In this document: in pieces, positions 1-9,067 of the stretch
How positions within the stretch are numbered: position 1 is the stretch's first letter
Layout: each line of letters opens with the position of its first letter
DNA from: Aureimonas sp. AU4
GTDB taxonomy: Bacteria; Pseudomonadota; Alphaproteobacteria; Rhizobiales; Rhizobiaceae
Direction of reading: 5' to 3'
DNA length: 60,418 bases
Assembly (NCBI RefSeq): GCF_001463765.1
Contig: NZ_BBWK01000038.1
Coordinates: forward strand, 1-60,418
The notes under the pieces: model-generated
What the model was told of the DNA's origin: nothing
The model's input: only the letters and a program-made list of their open reading frames with translations
Databases searched by the model: none
Position numbers and translations under genes: made by a program

Positions 1-1721
1 GGCGCCAGTTCCACCGCGACCCCGCCGAGACGAAGGCTGCGGGCGCTCGCCTCGTCGAGCGCGCAGGCCGAGACCGTGAGCGAGAAGCGCGTGCGCCGCC
101 GCGTCGCCTCCAGCGCCTCCATCGCGCGCTCTATGAGCGATGCGTCGCCATGGCCGAGGTCGAGAACGACGCTCGCCTCCATCAGGTCGGCGCGGCGGAC
201 GCGGACGGCCGGCAGCGTCGTGTTCGGGCGCGGCTCGACCTCGGCCGCCACGTCGCGGGCGGCGAGCATCAGCCGCGCGGCTTCCGCCAGGCGATCGGCG
301 GCGCCCGGGCCGAAGGGCGGCAGCGCGAAGCCGAAGCCCGGCACGTGCCGGTGGCCGCTGCGGCCGAGCGGGGCGCTGCTTGCGGGCGCGAGGAACAGGG
401 CGTCGAGGCTCGGCGCGCCCCTTTCCAACGCCCGGAGGGCGCTCGCGCGGCGCAGGGCGAAGGCATTGCCCGCCGAGCCCTGTTCCAGCATCCGCTCGGC
501 GTCCGGCGCGGTGAGGGCAAGGGGCGCCAAGCTTGCGTCCGCGAGCGTCACGAGCGCGTCGCCATAGGCCAGCGCTGCGTCCGGTTCAGCCAGAAGGGCC
601 GCCGCAAGGCGCTCCGCACCGCCCGGCCGCGCGAGCGTTCCCGCGCGCATGACGAGAAGGATCTCGCAGTCCGCCCCTTCGTCGCGCAGGAAGTGGAGGA
701 GGTCGCCCGGCTCGAAGCGCCCGTCGCGCTCGGGCAGGACGGCGCCGATCCAGTCCGCCCGGGGCAGGAGAGGGGGCGCGGACAAGGAATCTTCCGCCCC
801 GTCCTCGCCGACCACGGCGACCGCGATCCGCACGTCCGCCGGGAGTTCGGGCACGGGCGGGGGAAACCGCGCCTCCCAGCGGTCGATCTCGCCGAGCGGC
901 ACGCAGCGCGGGAACCATCGGTCGAAGCGCTCGGCGCGCGGCCGCTCGCCCTCGGTCCCGGCCTGCCGGTCCAGAAGGGCGGCGAGCCCATCGGGATGGG
1001 CGAGAAGGGCGAGCGGACCGCCCGGCAGTTCGCGGCCCGCGACCCAGATTTCCACCTCGTGCAGCCGGCCGTCGGCCCATTCTTCGGGCAGGCGCAGCCG
1101 GAAGCCCGGCTCGGCGCGCAGCTCCTCGCCGCGCCGGACCGTCCGCCAGCGGTCGGCGCGCGTGGTCGCCACCACCTCGTCGTCGATCCGCGCCTCGACG
1201 CGCGCGGGAAAGGCGGCGGCCTCGCGCGCGACCCAGCCCTCCAGGTCGAGCCCGCCCAGCCACCGCGCCTCACCCCACCGCCGGTCCGGAGCGGTGAAGG
1301 CTTTGCCCTCGTGGAGGCGGATCGGCGAGCCCGGCAGCGCCGCCCCGTTGGCAAAGCGCACATCGGCGACGGCGACATGGGGCAGCTGCGCGGCGTCCAG
1401 CGCGAAGACGAAGCCGTGGCAGCCGTCGCCCACCGCCGGCCCGTCCGGCCCGGCCGAGCCGAGCGAGGGCACGAAGAGGTCGGCCCGCGCGATCGCGCTC
1501 GGCACGCCGTCGAGAAGCAGCTCCACGACGAAGCGTCGCTCGGGGTCGAGCGGATCGGCCGCAAATCCCTCGATCAGGAACTCGCCCGTCCGAGCGACGC
1601 CGAGGCGAAGGTCTCCGGCCAGGCTCAGCTCGGGATCGGGCGCGGCGCCGGCCCTGCGCCTACGGCGCGAGGCGACCAGCGAACCAATCGACGACGGCGC
1701 GGACGATGTCGGGTTCACCAT
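1..1721 (-). CDS. GW-domain protein with GT2-like region (3' end cut by window edge)
   Basis: The frame is open from ATG 1721 to the window edge (573 codons), so the stop lies outside. The ATG follows GAGGAG closely, and the first 20 codons overlap the end of the upstream glycosyltransferase gene, which suggests translational coupling. Residues about 44-108 form a domain reading FLIEGFAADP...VELLLDG...AVGDGCHGFVFAL, the same pattern found in other proteins of this locus. A second GWV core lies near residue 160 (LEGWVARE). Residues about 290-400 look like the inner part of a GT2 fold (ADWIGAVLPERDGRFEPGDL, then ALLAEPDAALAYGD), but I see no clear DXD or catalytic acid, so activity is uncertain. 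Likely role is in surface glycan assembly, inferred from neighbours. No signal peptide is seen. Confidence 0.75.
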   Translation of the reverse strand, partial: MVNPTSSAPSSIGSLVASRRRRRAGAAPDPELSLAGDLRLGVARTGEFLIEGFAADPLDPERRFVVELLLDGVPSAIARADLFVPSLGSAGPDGPAVGDGCHGFVFALDAAQLPHVAVADVRFANGAALPGSPIRLHEGKAFTAPDRRWGEARWLGGLDLEGWVAREAAAFPARVEARIDDEVVATTRADRWRTVRRGEELRAEPGFRLRLPEEWADGRLHEVEIWVAGRELPGGPLALLAHPDGLAALLDRQAGTEGERPRAERFDRWFPRCVPLGEIDRWEARFPPPVPELPADVRIAVAVVGEDGAEDSLSAPPLLPRADWIGAVLPERDGRFEPGDLLHFLRDEGADCEILLVMRAGTLARPGGAERLAAALLAEPDAALAYGDALVTLADASLAPLALTAPDAERMLEQGSAGNAFALRRASALRALERGAPSLDALFLAPASSAPLGRSGHRHVPGFGFALPPFGPGAADRLAEAARLMLAARDVAAEVEPRPNTTLPAVRVRRADLMEASVVLDLGHGDASLIERAMEALEATRRRTRFSLTVSACALDEASARSLRLGGVAVELA

Positions 1722-4155
1722 GGCTCCTCGGCAGAAGAAGGGAGGGGGCGGACGGGGTCTCGGCTCCCTCGCTCCAATCGAGCCGTGCCGTGGGCAGCGC
1801 GGTTTCGGCGGCGAGGCGGTCGAACAGGGCGAGCGAGGGGTCGGCGGGCGGCAGGATAAGGGCGCGGGCCCCGCTTTCGCGCAGGCGCGCCTCGAACCTG
1901 TCCGGGGGAACCGTGCCCTGGGCATCGATCCCGGCGCGGATCAGGGCGAGATCGTCGAGGCCCGGCCCGAAGGTCGTGCAGCGCGCTGAGGGCCCGAGCC
2001 GCGCGCGCAGCGCCGCCTGGAGCCGGAGGGCAAACGCATGGGAGCGCGGCGCGGGGACGCCGAGGAGGAGCGCGAGGACGGGCGGCGATCCGCTTGTCCC
2101 CGCCGTGCGCCGACGCGCGTCGGGCAGGTCCGCCTCGATCCGCGCCGCATCCGCGCTTCCCGCCAGACGCTGCCGGAGCGCGGCGAGCGTCGCGCGGTCG
2201 CAGGCCGCGACGGCCAGCCAACGGTCGCCGAGACACTCGCGCCAGCGCTCGAAGCTGTCCAAAAGAGAGGATGCCTCGAGATCGCGGCCGGCCAGGTCGC
2301 CGGCCAGGAGCGTGATGGCGCCTGGCACCGCCAAGATCGTCTCCGCCAGCGGCTCGGGCGGCGGGCCGCCCGCCAGTTCCAGGCGCTCGGGATCAAGCCG
2401 GCGCAGCCAGTCGCGCAGCAGCGCCGCCTCGGCGGGAAGGTCGAAGGCGAGGGATTGCGGGGCGGTGGCGCCCGCACCGCGAAGTTCGGCCCGAAGCGAC
2501 GGGCCGACGCGGCGCCAGCGCAGGAGGACCGCGACCCGCCCCGCCGCCTCATGGCGCAGGAGCCGCTCGGCGGCGAGCGCGCTTCCCGTCGGCGCCACGA
2601 CGAGGATCGGATAGCCGGCGGGCACCGCCTCACGCTCGACGGCGGCGCGGGCGGGGGCCAGCGGATCGGCGCGGCGAAAGGCGGCCGACTCATCGCGCAG
2701 ACCCGGGAAGCGCCGCCGCAAGCGCCGCAGGTTGCGCGCCACGAGCGCCGCCTTCTCGGTGCCGAAGGATCGCGAGCCGTGATGGGGAACGAGGAGGCTC
2801 GCGGCCGCGACGTTGCGGAAGCCCGCCGCGCGCAGGCGCAGCGTCAGCTCGGCATCCTCGAAATAGCCGCGCTCATAGACGGCCGAGAAGCCGCCCGCGG
2901 CCTGAAGGGCGTCGTGGCGCAGATAAAGGGCGAAGCCGATGCCGTTCGGCAGATCGACCGGCGAACCCGCTGCCCGTTGCGCCGCCTCGTCGAGCCGTCG
3001 CGCCTCGCCGGGTGCGGGAAAGGGCGCCGCCATCCCCAGGCGCGGCACGCTGGTCCACTCGCCGTTGTTGGAGAGCGGCGTCGCGCTTCCGATGTCGGGC
3101 GCGGCGTAGACGGCCTCGCGCAGGCGCTCCAGCGCGCCGCGCGGCAGGATCGCGTCGCTGTTGAGGATCAGCGCGTCGCGTGCCTCGATCCCCTCCAGGC
3201 CAAGCGCCACGGCTCCCGTGAAGCCGAGATTGACCGCGTTGCGTCGCAGCTCGATCAGCCCGCGCCCGGCCAGGGCGTCGACGAGGTCGCGCAGGGCCTC
3301 GCTCGGGGACGCGTCGTCCACCACGACGATCTCGGTGCCGGGCAGGCGCCGCGCTTCGCGGATCGCAGCGCAGAGCGCGTCCGCCGCGCTGTCGGGATCG
3401 CCGAAGACCGGCACGACGATGCGCACGGGGCGAGGCTCCGGCACCGCCTGGGGGGCGCAGGGCGCGGGAAGCGCCGGGCCGTCCCGGCTGCGCGCCGCGA
3501 GGGGGCCCGCGTCGAGCACGGTCGCGCCGCGCCGGATCTCGAAGCCGGCCACGGGGCGCCCGATGCGCAACGCAAGGAAGGCCACCGCGCCGCCGGCCGG
3601 TGCGAAGGTCGGGCCGCGCTCGACATGGAGCGCGTGGTGAATCTCCTCACCCTCCGGATGGAGCAGCACGAGGCGGGACGCCGGCTCGCCGCGCCAGGCC
3701 ACCCAACCCGAAAGCTGCCCATCGCGAAGCTCGAGCCGCGTGGCCGCCTCCGCGCCGGCGGCGAACAGGGCGCCGAGCGCCGAAAGGCGCGCATCGTCCG
3801 GCGCGACGGGGCTGGCGAGAAGGCGGCGGGCCGCCTCGCGGCGCTCCGGCGCTCCGCGCGCGAGGCGCAGGGCCGCAAGGCAGACGGCGGGATCGATCGG
3901 ATCGGCGCCCAGCGCGCCGCCCAGCGCCTCGGCCACTTCGTCCTCGCGGCCCGAAAGGTTCGCGGCAAGGGCTGCGAGGGCACGCTCGGCGGGGGCGGCC
4001 GGCGGCGACACCTGGAGCCGACGGTCGAGGAGGCGGACCGCCGCTTCCGGCCGGCTCTCGCGCAGAAGGCGCGAGGCGTTGCGGATCAGCGCCTCGCCCT
4101 GGCGCGCGGGGTCGGCCAGCATCGGGTCGGCGTGCAGCAGTTCGGTCCAATCCAT
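1660..4155 (-). CDS. Family 2 glycosyltransferase with N-terminal GW-like domain
   Basis: 831 aa. Residues 20-140 are helical and TPR-like. Residues 143-205 hold a variant of the locus GW domain (DGQLSGWVAW). Residues 244-480 are a GT-A glycosyltransferase: VVVDDASP at 277-284, the metal-site NSD at 332-334, and the canonical FEDAEL motif with E432/D433, typical of rhamnosyl/galactofuranosyl-like GT2 enzymes. The remaining 350 residues are a poorly conserved C-terminal region that resembles no family I can name. It should transfer a sugar from a nucleotide donor to a growing surface glycan in the cytoplasm. ATG 4155 has only a weak ribosome-binding site. The gene heads a pair with the downstream GW-domain gene, which it overlaps, and faces the Hint-domain gene across about 210 bp. 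Confidence 0.85.
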   Translation of the reverse strand: MDWTELLHADPMLADPARQGEALIRNASRLLRESRPEAAVRLLDRRLQVSPPAAPAERALAALAANLSGREDEVAEALGGALGADPIDPAVCLAALRLARGAPERREAARRLLASPVAPDDARLSALGALFAAGAEAATRLELRDGQLSGWVAWRGEPASRLVLLHPEGEEIHHALHVERGPTFAPAGGAVAFLALRIGRPVAGFEIRRGATVLDAGPLAARSRDGPALPAPCAPQAVPEPRPVRIVVPVFGDPDSAADALCAAIREARRLPGTEIVVVDDASPSEALRDLVDALAGRGLIELRRNAVNLGFTGAVALGLEGIEARDALILNSDAILPRGALERLREAVYAAPDIGSATPLSNNGEWTSVPRLGMAAPFPAPGEARRLDEAAQRAAGSPVDLPNGIGFALYLRHDALQAAGGFSAVYERGYFEDAELTLRLRAAGFRNVAAASLLVPHHGSRSFGTEKAALVARNLRRLRRRFPGLRDESAAFRRADPLAPARAAVEREAVPAGYPILVVAPTGSALAAERLLRHEAAGRVAVLLRWRRVGPSLRAELRGAGATAPQSLAFDLPAEAALLRDWLRRLDPERLELAGGPPPEPLAETILAVPGAITLLAGDLAGRDLEASSLLDSFERWRECLGDRWLAVAACDRATLAALRQRLAGSADAARIEADLPDARRRTAGTSGSPPVLALLLGVPAPRSHAFALRLQAALRARLGPSARCTTFGPGLDDLALIRAGIDAQGTVPPDRFEARLRESGARALILPPADPSLALFDRLAAETALPTARLDWSEGAETPSAPSLLLPRSHGEPDIVRAVVDWFAGRLAP

Positions 4156-4365
4156 CGCGCCGCTTCGAACGCCCGCTTCTCGAGAGCCGCGCGCGAGGGC
4201 CGCGCGGAAGCTCGATCCATGGCATAGGCGGCTGGCCGGGGCCTGACCGCGTGCGGTCCGTCTTCACGCTTTGCTTGCCCTGTCCGGAGCTTCCGCTTGC
4301 GGGCGAGGGAGAGGCGACGCACGCTCCGTCCCCAGACCTTTCGCGCCAGACGCCACGAGTCCGTC
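4156..4365. promoter_or_regulatory. Divergent intergenic region with GACCGC-GT-GCGGTC palindrome
   Basis: These 210 bp separate the divergent GT2 and Hint-domain genes. The clearest element is a 14-bp inverted repeat GACCGCGTGCGGTC at 4245-4258, possibly an operator. No convincing -35/-10 pair is visible, and at this GC content a 6-bp half-site can arise by chance. Confidence 0.25.
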
Positions 4366-5835
4366 ATGAGCCTTCCCGACGAAGACGATGCCTCGAACGA
4401 GACCGACGGTTCCGGCGGCGAGGGGCGTGACCGGTCCGGTTCGTCCTCCTCGTCCTCCGCATCCGGCGCCGGTTCGGCGGCGGCCACGGTCGCCCTGTCG
4501 GGCAGCATCGCGGCGGGCGCCGCGACGCCCGCCGCCTCCGCCGCGACCGCGAGATCGGGCGGCGATGCGCGCTCCGGCGCAACCGATGCCCGAACGGGCG
4601 AGGCGACGGGCACGACCGCGGGCGAGGGCGGTTCGCAGGCGGCCGGCGGCGAAGCGGCACCGGGCGCGGCGAATGCGGGCTCGCCCGGCGCACAGGGTGC
4701 GTCCGGCGCAAGGTCTGGCGCGGCGCATGGGGCGGGCGGGACCGGAATGGGCGGGGCCGCACCTGCGGGCGGCGCGATGCCGGGCGGCAGCGCGATGCTT
4801 TCGTCGTCCGGCGGAGCCTCGGCTGCGGGTGGCGGCGCGGCCGCGGGGGCGCCTCGCGCTGCCGAGGGCGGAGGCGCGAGAGCCGAAGGCCCGGGCGCCG
4901 CCGGCGAGGGCGGCTCGGCGGAGGCCGCCGGGGACGACAATGCCGGGTCCGCCGGCGAAGCTTCGAGCGGCGGCGGCGAAGGAGGCGGGGCGGCCTCCTC
5001 GTCCGGCGGCTCGTCCTCGGCCTCTTCGTCGTCGGCGAGCGCCACGAGCGACGCCATGGCCGGCGCCACGGGCTCCGGCGAGGGCACAACGGGTTCGAGC
5101 TCCGCGACCTCGTCGTCGGTACCGCTCGGCGGGAGCGGCGCGAGTGCGGGCGGCACGGGCGGCGCGCCCGGCGTAGGCGCGTCTTCGGCAGGCGGCCTCG
5201 GTGCCACGCCGGCCGGCGGCCCCGTCGCGATCGACGTCGCGGGGCCGGTCTGCTTTCGGCCGGGCACGCGGATCGCGACGCCCGAGGGCGAGCGCGCGGT
5301 GGAGGACCTGCGGCCCGGAGATCTCGTCGCGACCGTGGACGGCACGGACGAAGCGGTGCGATGGATCGGGCGCCAGACGCTGGACGTGTCCCGGATCGAT
5401 CCCCTGCGAGCCCGGCCGATCCGCATTCGCGCGGGCGCGATGGGCGACGGTCTGCCGAAGCGCGACCTTCTTGTCTCCCCCGACCATGCGATCGGCCTCG
5501 ACGGGGTGCTCGTCCACGCCGGCGCGCTGGTGGACGGGATCGCGGTCCTGCGCGAGCCGATCACGGGTCCCGAGATCCTGTATCTCCACGTCGAGCTCGA
5601 CCGCCATGCGCTGCTCCTCGCCGAGGGACTTCCGGCCGAGAGCTTCGTGGACAACCTGCAGGACCTGCCCTTCGACAATGCCGCCGAGCGCGAGGGGGCG
5701 GCTTTCGCGCCGGTCGCCGAGATGGCGCTGCCGCGTGCCAAATCGCGTCGGCAGGTTCCGCTCGCCACGCGCCGACGCCTGGACGCGCTGGTCCGCGCCC
5801 TGTTTCCGGATGAATGGCCCGGCCGCGCCGCCTGA
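4366..5835 (+). CDS. Hint-domain protein with silk-like Gly/Ala/Ser N-terminal half
   Basis: 489 aa from ATG 4366 (a TTG at 4297 is an in-frame alternative). Residues 1-295 are almost entirely Gly, Ala, Ser, Thr, Glu, Asp and Pro, with no aromatic residue, lysine or cysteine before residue 296, so this half should be disordered. From Cys296 a Hint (Hedgehog/intein) domain begins: CFRPGTRIATPEGE, then VEDLRPGDLVATVDG, and the His-containing block VSPDHAIGLDG. In Hint families the first Cys performs an N-S acyl shift that splits the chain; the alphaproteobacterial Hint_2 type often occurs in secreted or RTX-linked proteins. There is no N-terminal signal peptide, so if exported it would be by the type I system. 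Function unproven; secreted surface protein is an inference. Confidence 0.85.
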   Translation: MSLPDEDDASNETDGSGGEGRDRSGSSSSSSASGAGSAAATVALSGSIAAGAATPAASAATARSGGDARSGATDARTGEATGTTAGEGGSQAAGGEAAPGAANAGSPGAQGASGARSGAAHGAGGTGMGGAAPAGGAMPGGSAMLSSSGGASAAGGGAAAGAPRAAEGGGARAEGPGAAGEGGSAEAAGDDNAGSAGEASSGGGEGGGAASSSGGSSSASSSSASATSDAMAGATGSGEGTTGSSSATSSSVPLGGSGASAGGTGGAPGVGASSAGGLGATPAGGPVAIDVAGPVCFRPGTRIATPEGERAVEDLRPGDLVATVDGTDEAVRWIGRQTLDVSRIDPLRARPIRIRAGAMGDGLPKRDLLVSPDHAIGLDGVLVHAGALVDGIAVLREPITGPEILYLHVELDRHALLLAEGLPAESFVDNLQDLPFDNAAEREGAAFAPVAEMALPRAKSRRQVPLATRRRLDALVRALFPDEWPGRAA

Positions 5836-5839
5836 GCGC

Positions 5840-8800
5840 TCAGCGCCGCGCGCGCCTGCGGCCGCCGAAGGCCGTGCGGCTCCAGTGGCGCTCGCTCGCC
5901 TTGTAGGCGGCCAGGCAATGGATCGCGACGTGGTTGAGGAAGTCCGGGCGATCCAGGACGAGAAGGTCCGCGTCTCCCGCCGCACAGGCGGCCGCCGCGA
6001 CGCGCGTCAGGAGGCCCGGCCCGGTGGACAGCCACAGGATGTCGCCGTCGCCCCGATTCACCGCCGCGACGGCCTGTGCAAGCGCGTGCGCGAGGATCGA
6101 ATGCCCGGGCCGGGCCGCCAGCCAGTTGTTGCCGAGCGAGCCGAGATCTTCCTGATACGTGACGAGGCCCGCGCCCCGCCCGAGGAGCGGCGCGATGCCC
6201 CGGCGACAGCGGTCGTCGGCATCCGCCCAGACGCCGCCCTCGCGGGCGAGAAGCGCGAGGCGGAAGATGTCGGCCCGCATGGCGGGCTCCCGCGCGCGGT
6301 CGAAGGCTTGTCCGACCTCCGGCGCGGCGTGCGCCGCGATGAAGCGCCGCGCCGTGGCGTCGCTCCAGAGCCGGTGCTCGAAGCCGGGGTTCCGGCGCCG
6401 CCAGCTCTCCATGTAGGCCGCGACGTCCGCCGGGGGATCGGCGTCGGTCCAGAACTGGTGGATGATGCGCGGCACGCCTCCGTCGCCGGGCCCGACCCTC
6501 GCCCGCAGGGCGCCGGAGCGGCGCGCCTCGACGAAGCGCAGGATGGCGGGGGCCGTGCTGTCGGGGAAGTCGCGCACCGCGGCGTCGATCGCGGCGAGGC
6601 GCTCGTCTTCCGGCCGAACGAGCGCCGCGCGCAGGGCCGCCAGCGCCTCCCCGTCGAGGCGGAACTCGTCGAGAAGCTGCCCGTAATGGCTCTGGGAGGG
6701 GTTGGCCGACTGGCCGCGCAGCGCGTTGGCGCCCGCTTCCAGCACGGCGAGATCGGCGAGGACCTGGGCGGTGCGGTCCGTGTCGAGCGCGAGCAGGGCG
6801 GCATGGGCCAACCGGTTGCGCACCCAGCCGTCGGCGGGAAGCAGGCGCACCGCCGCCTCGCCCTCGCGGATCGCCCGCTCGAAATCCCAGCGCGCGGCGG
6901 CGAGCTGCGCGGCCACGAAGTGACGGCGGCCGCGCTCCGCGAGCGTCGCCTCGGGCAGAAGCGGCATCAGCGCCTCGGCCTCGGCGAGGCGTCCGGCGTC
7001 CACCGCCGCGAGCGCGGCCTGGACCGGGAGGAGCGCGTGACCGGGAAAGCGGCGACGGGCCGCCCGCAGCCGTGCCGCCGCGCGCTCGGGCCGCCCGCAC
7101 TGCCGCTCGATCTCGGCCTGCGCGATCTCGGTCTCCGCACGAGGGCCGAAGCGGCGGCGGATCGCGGCGAAGCCCTCGCTCGCCTCGGATGGGCGGCCTG
7201 CGAGGGCCGAAAGGCGGGCTTGCGCGATCTGCGGCCAGATCCGCCCGCGATCGAGGGCCACGGCCCGCTCCAGGAAAGCCGCCGCCACTGCGAGATCGTC
7301 GCGCGAGAGGGCGTGGCGGGCGCGCGTCTCGGCAAAGGCCGGATGATCGGAACAGGCGGCCTCGCCGTCCTCAAGGAGTTCGAGGGCCTGTCCGTCCCGC
7401 CCGAGGCGAAGCGCCTCCTCGCTCGCTTCGATCCACGCCTCGGCTAGACGCGGCCAGCGCCGCGCCGCCGCCTCGAAGGCCGGAAGCGCTGTCGGCCCGC
7501 CGCCCTTCGCGCGCAGGACATGGGCCCGGCCCAGCGCGGCCTCCGGCGCGCGCGGCGAGCCTTCGGGAACGGTGGCGAGAAGGGCAAGGGCCTCGTCGAA
7601 GGCGCCGCGCTCGCGCAGCCGCGCGGCGAACGCCACCGCGAACCATCCCTCCGCAGGCTCGGCCTCGATCGCCTCCCGCCAGAGCCGGTCGGCCGCAACC
7701 CGATCGCCGCGCGCTTCCGCCAGCTGCGCCCGGCCCGCGAGCGCCCAGCCGAAGCCGGGGCGCGCTCGAATAGCCGCGGCATAGGCTTCGTCGGCTCGCG
7801 CGGCCTCGCCGGTTTCGCGCAGGAGATCGCCGAGGCACAGGAGCGCGCGCGGATGGCCCGGCGTGCCCGCCAAGGCTGCTTCCAGCCGCGCCTCAGCCGC
7901 CTCGATCCCGCGCGAGCGGCGCTCCAAGAGGGCGAGTTCCACCAACGCCTCGGGAGGAGCGTCGTCGCGCTCGGAAAGCTGACCGTAGAGCCGCTCGGCC
8001 TCCGCCGGCCGCCCGGCCTCGCGCAACGTGGCGGCGAGGTCCATTCCCGCCTGCGTCGGCCCCTTGCCTTGCGCAAAGGCCGCGCGGCCGTGGGCCAGCG
8101 CGAGGTCGAGGTCGCCGGCGCCGCGCGCCGCGCGGGCGAGGAGCTGGAGCGCGCGCGCCTCGCCGGGACGGCGCACGAGGTGTCGTGCGGCCAGCGTCTC
8201 GGCCTGCGCGCGCTCGCCCTCGCGCAGAAGCGCATCGGCGAGATCGAGGACGTGGGTCGAGGGATCGAGCGCGGCGGCCCGCCGCCAGTGCGCGATCTCG
8301 CCCGGCGCGTCGCCCTCGCTTCGGGCGATGCGCGCGAGAAGGCGCGGCGCGCCCGCAAAGCCGGGATGGCGCTCGCAGAGCTTTGCGAGCCGTTCGCGGG
8401 CCTCGTCGGTCCGTCCGAGCTCCAGAAGCGTCTCGGCGAGGTCCAGTTCGAACCAGGGATCGGCGGGCAGGAGGTCGGCGGCCACGCGAAAGGCCGCGAG
8501 CGCCGCCTCGCCGTCGCCCCGCGCGCGGGCCGCGCGGCCGAGCTCGCGCACGGCGTGGGGCAGGGGCGTGCCCGCCGCGAGCCCGCGCAGCGCCGCCTCG
8601 GCCTCGTCCGCGCGGCCGAGAGCGCGTAGCTCGGTCGCCGCGTCCTGCCGGCTCCAGAGATCCTGCGGCGCGCGCGCCGTCGCCGCCCGGAAATGCCCGA
8701 GCGCCTCTTCGTGACGGCCCTCCCGCCGCGCCACGAGGCCGAGCGTCCGGTGCGCCGGGGGGAAGTCGGCGGCTTCGCGCAGAAGCGCCTCGGCCTCCTC

Positions 8801-9010
8801 GCGCGCCTCGCCGGTGCGGCCGAGCGCGAGGAGTTCCAGCGCCCCGTCGTTGCGGCTCAAGGGGTCTCCCGCCTCGCGAAACAGCGCCAGCGCGGTCGCG
8901 CGGTCGCCGCTTGCGTGGGCCGCCAGGGCTTCCGCGCGCCTGTCGCGATTTCCGGCGGGCTCGGGCAGGGCGGACATGGCGGCTCGGGTCTGGCGGGGCT
9001 CGCCCATCAT
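5840..9010 (-). CDS. TPR-repeat protein with C-terminal DXD sugar transferase (GT32-like)
   Basis: 1056 aa. Residues 1-830 consist of about 20 tandem TPR-like helical repeats with the usual Ala/Leu/Arg pattern (for example RAEALAAHASGDRATALALF near residue 30). Residues 847-1050 form a glycosyltransferase sugar-binding domain with DXD motif: start PRIIHQFWTDADPP, a Trp-Asn-P segment, and GGVWADADD where D930 and D932 should bind the metal-nucleotide-sugar. This is the OCH1/capsular mannosyltransferase-like fold. TPRs in such fusions usually bind partners or the acceptor protein, as in O-GlcNAc transferase, so protein glycosylation is possible. The start may instead be Met12 (8977); neither site has a clear Shine-Dalgarno sequence. 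Convergent with the Hint gene (4-bp gap) and last of the ChW-RTX-TPR series. Confidence 0.8.
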   Translation of the reverse strand: MMGEPRQTRAAMSALPEPAGNRDRRAEALAAHASGDRATALALFREAGDPLSRNDGALELLALGRTGEAREEAEALLREAADFPPAHRTLGLVARREGRHEEALGHFRAATARAPQDLWSRQDAATELRALGRADEAEAALRGLAAGTPLPHAVRELGRAARARGDGEAALAAFRVAADLLPADPWFELDLAETLLELGRTDEARERLAKLCERHPGFAGAPRLLARIARSEGDAPGEIAHWRRAAALDPSTHVLDLADALLREGERAQAETLAARHLVRRPGEARALQLLARAARGAGDLDLALAHGRAAFAQGKGPTQAGMDLAATLREAGRPAEAERLYGQLSERDDAPPEALVELALLERRSRGIEAAEARLEAALAGTPGHPRALLCLGDLLRETGEAARADEAYAAAIRARPGFGWALAGRAQLAEARGDRVAADRLWREAIEAEPAEGWFAVAFAARLRERGAFDEALALLATVPEGSPRAPEAALGRAHVLRAKGGGPTALPAFEAAARRWPRLAEAWIEASEEALRLGRDGQALELLEDGEAACSDHPAFAETRARHALSRDDLAVAAAFLERAVALDRGRIWPQIAQARLSALAGRPSEASEGFAAIRRRFGPRAETEIAQAEIERQCGRPERAAARLRAARRRFPGHALLPVQAALAAVDAGRLAEAEALMPLLPEATLAERGRRHFVAAQLAAARWDFERAIREGEAAVRLLPADGWVRNRLAHAALLALDTDRTAQVLADLAVLEAGANALRGQSANPSQSHYGQLLDEFRLDGEALAALRAALVRPEDERLAAIDAAVRDFPDSTAPAILRFVEARRSGALRARVGPGDGGVPRIIHQFWTDADPPADVAAYMESWRRRNPGFEHRLWSDATARRFIAAHAAPEVGQAFDRAREPAMRADIFRLALLAREGGVWADADDRCRRGIAPLLGRGAGLVTYQEDLGSLGNNWLAARPGHSILAHALAQAVAAVNRGDGDILWLSTGPGLLTRVAAAACAAGDADLLVLDRPDFLNHVAIHCLAAYKASERHWSRTAFGGRRRARR

Positions 9011-9067
9011 GGCGCAACAAAGGTTAAGCGCGCGCCAAGGCCGGACAGGCCATGAGCCTGCCGCCGG

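Noticed and set aside
150-1859. Long plus-strand open frame (569 codons) over the first gene
   Set aside because: It is the opposite strand of a minus-strand gene whose protein has clear domain motifs; its translation is Arg/Gly/Ala-rich with no recognisable domain.
4086-7100. Minus-strand open frame of about 1000 codons across the Hint-domain gene
   Set aside because: It crosses two genes with recognised domains in other frames, and its product is Arg/Pro/Ala low complexity, as expected of a GC-rich shadow.
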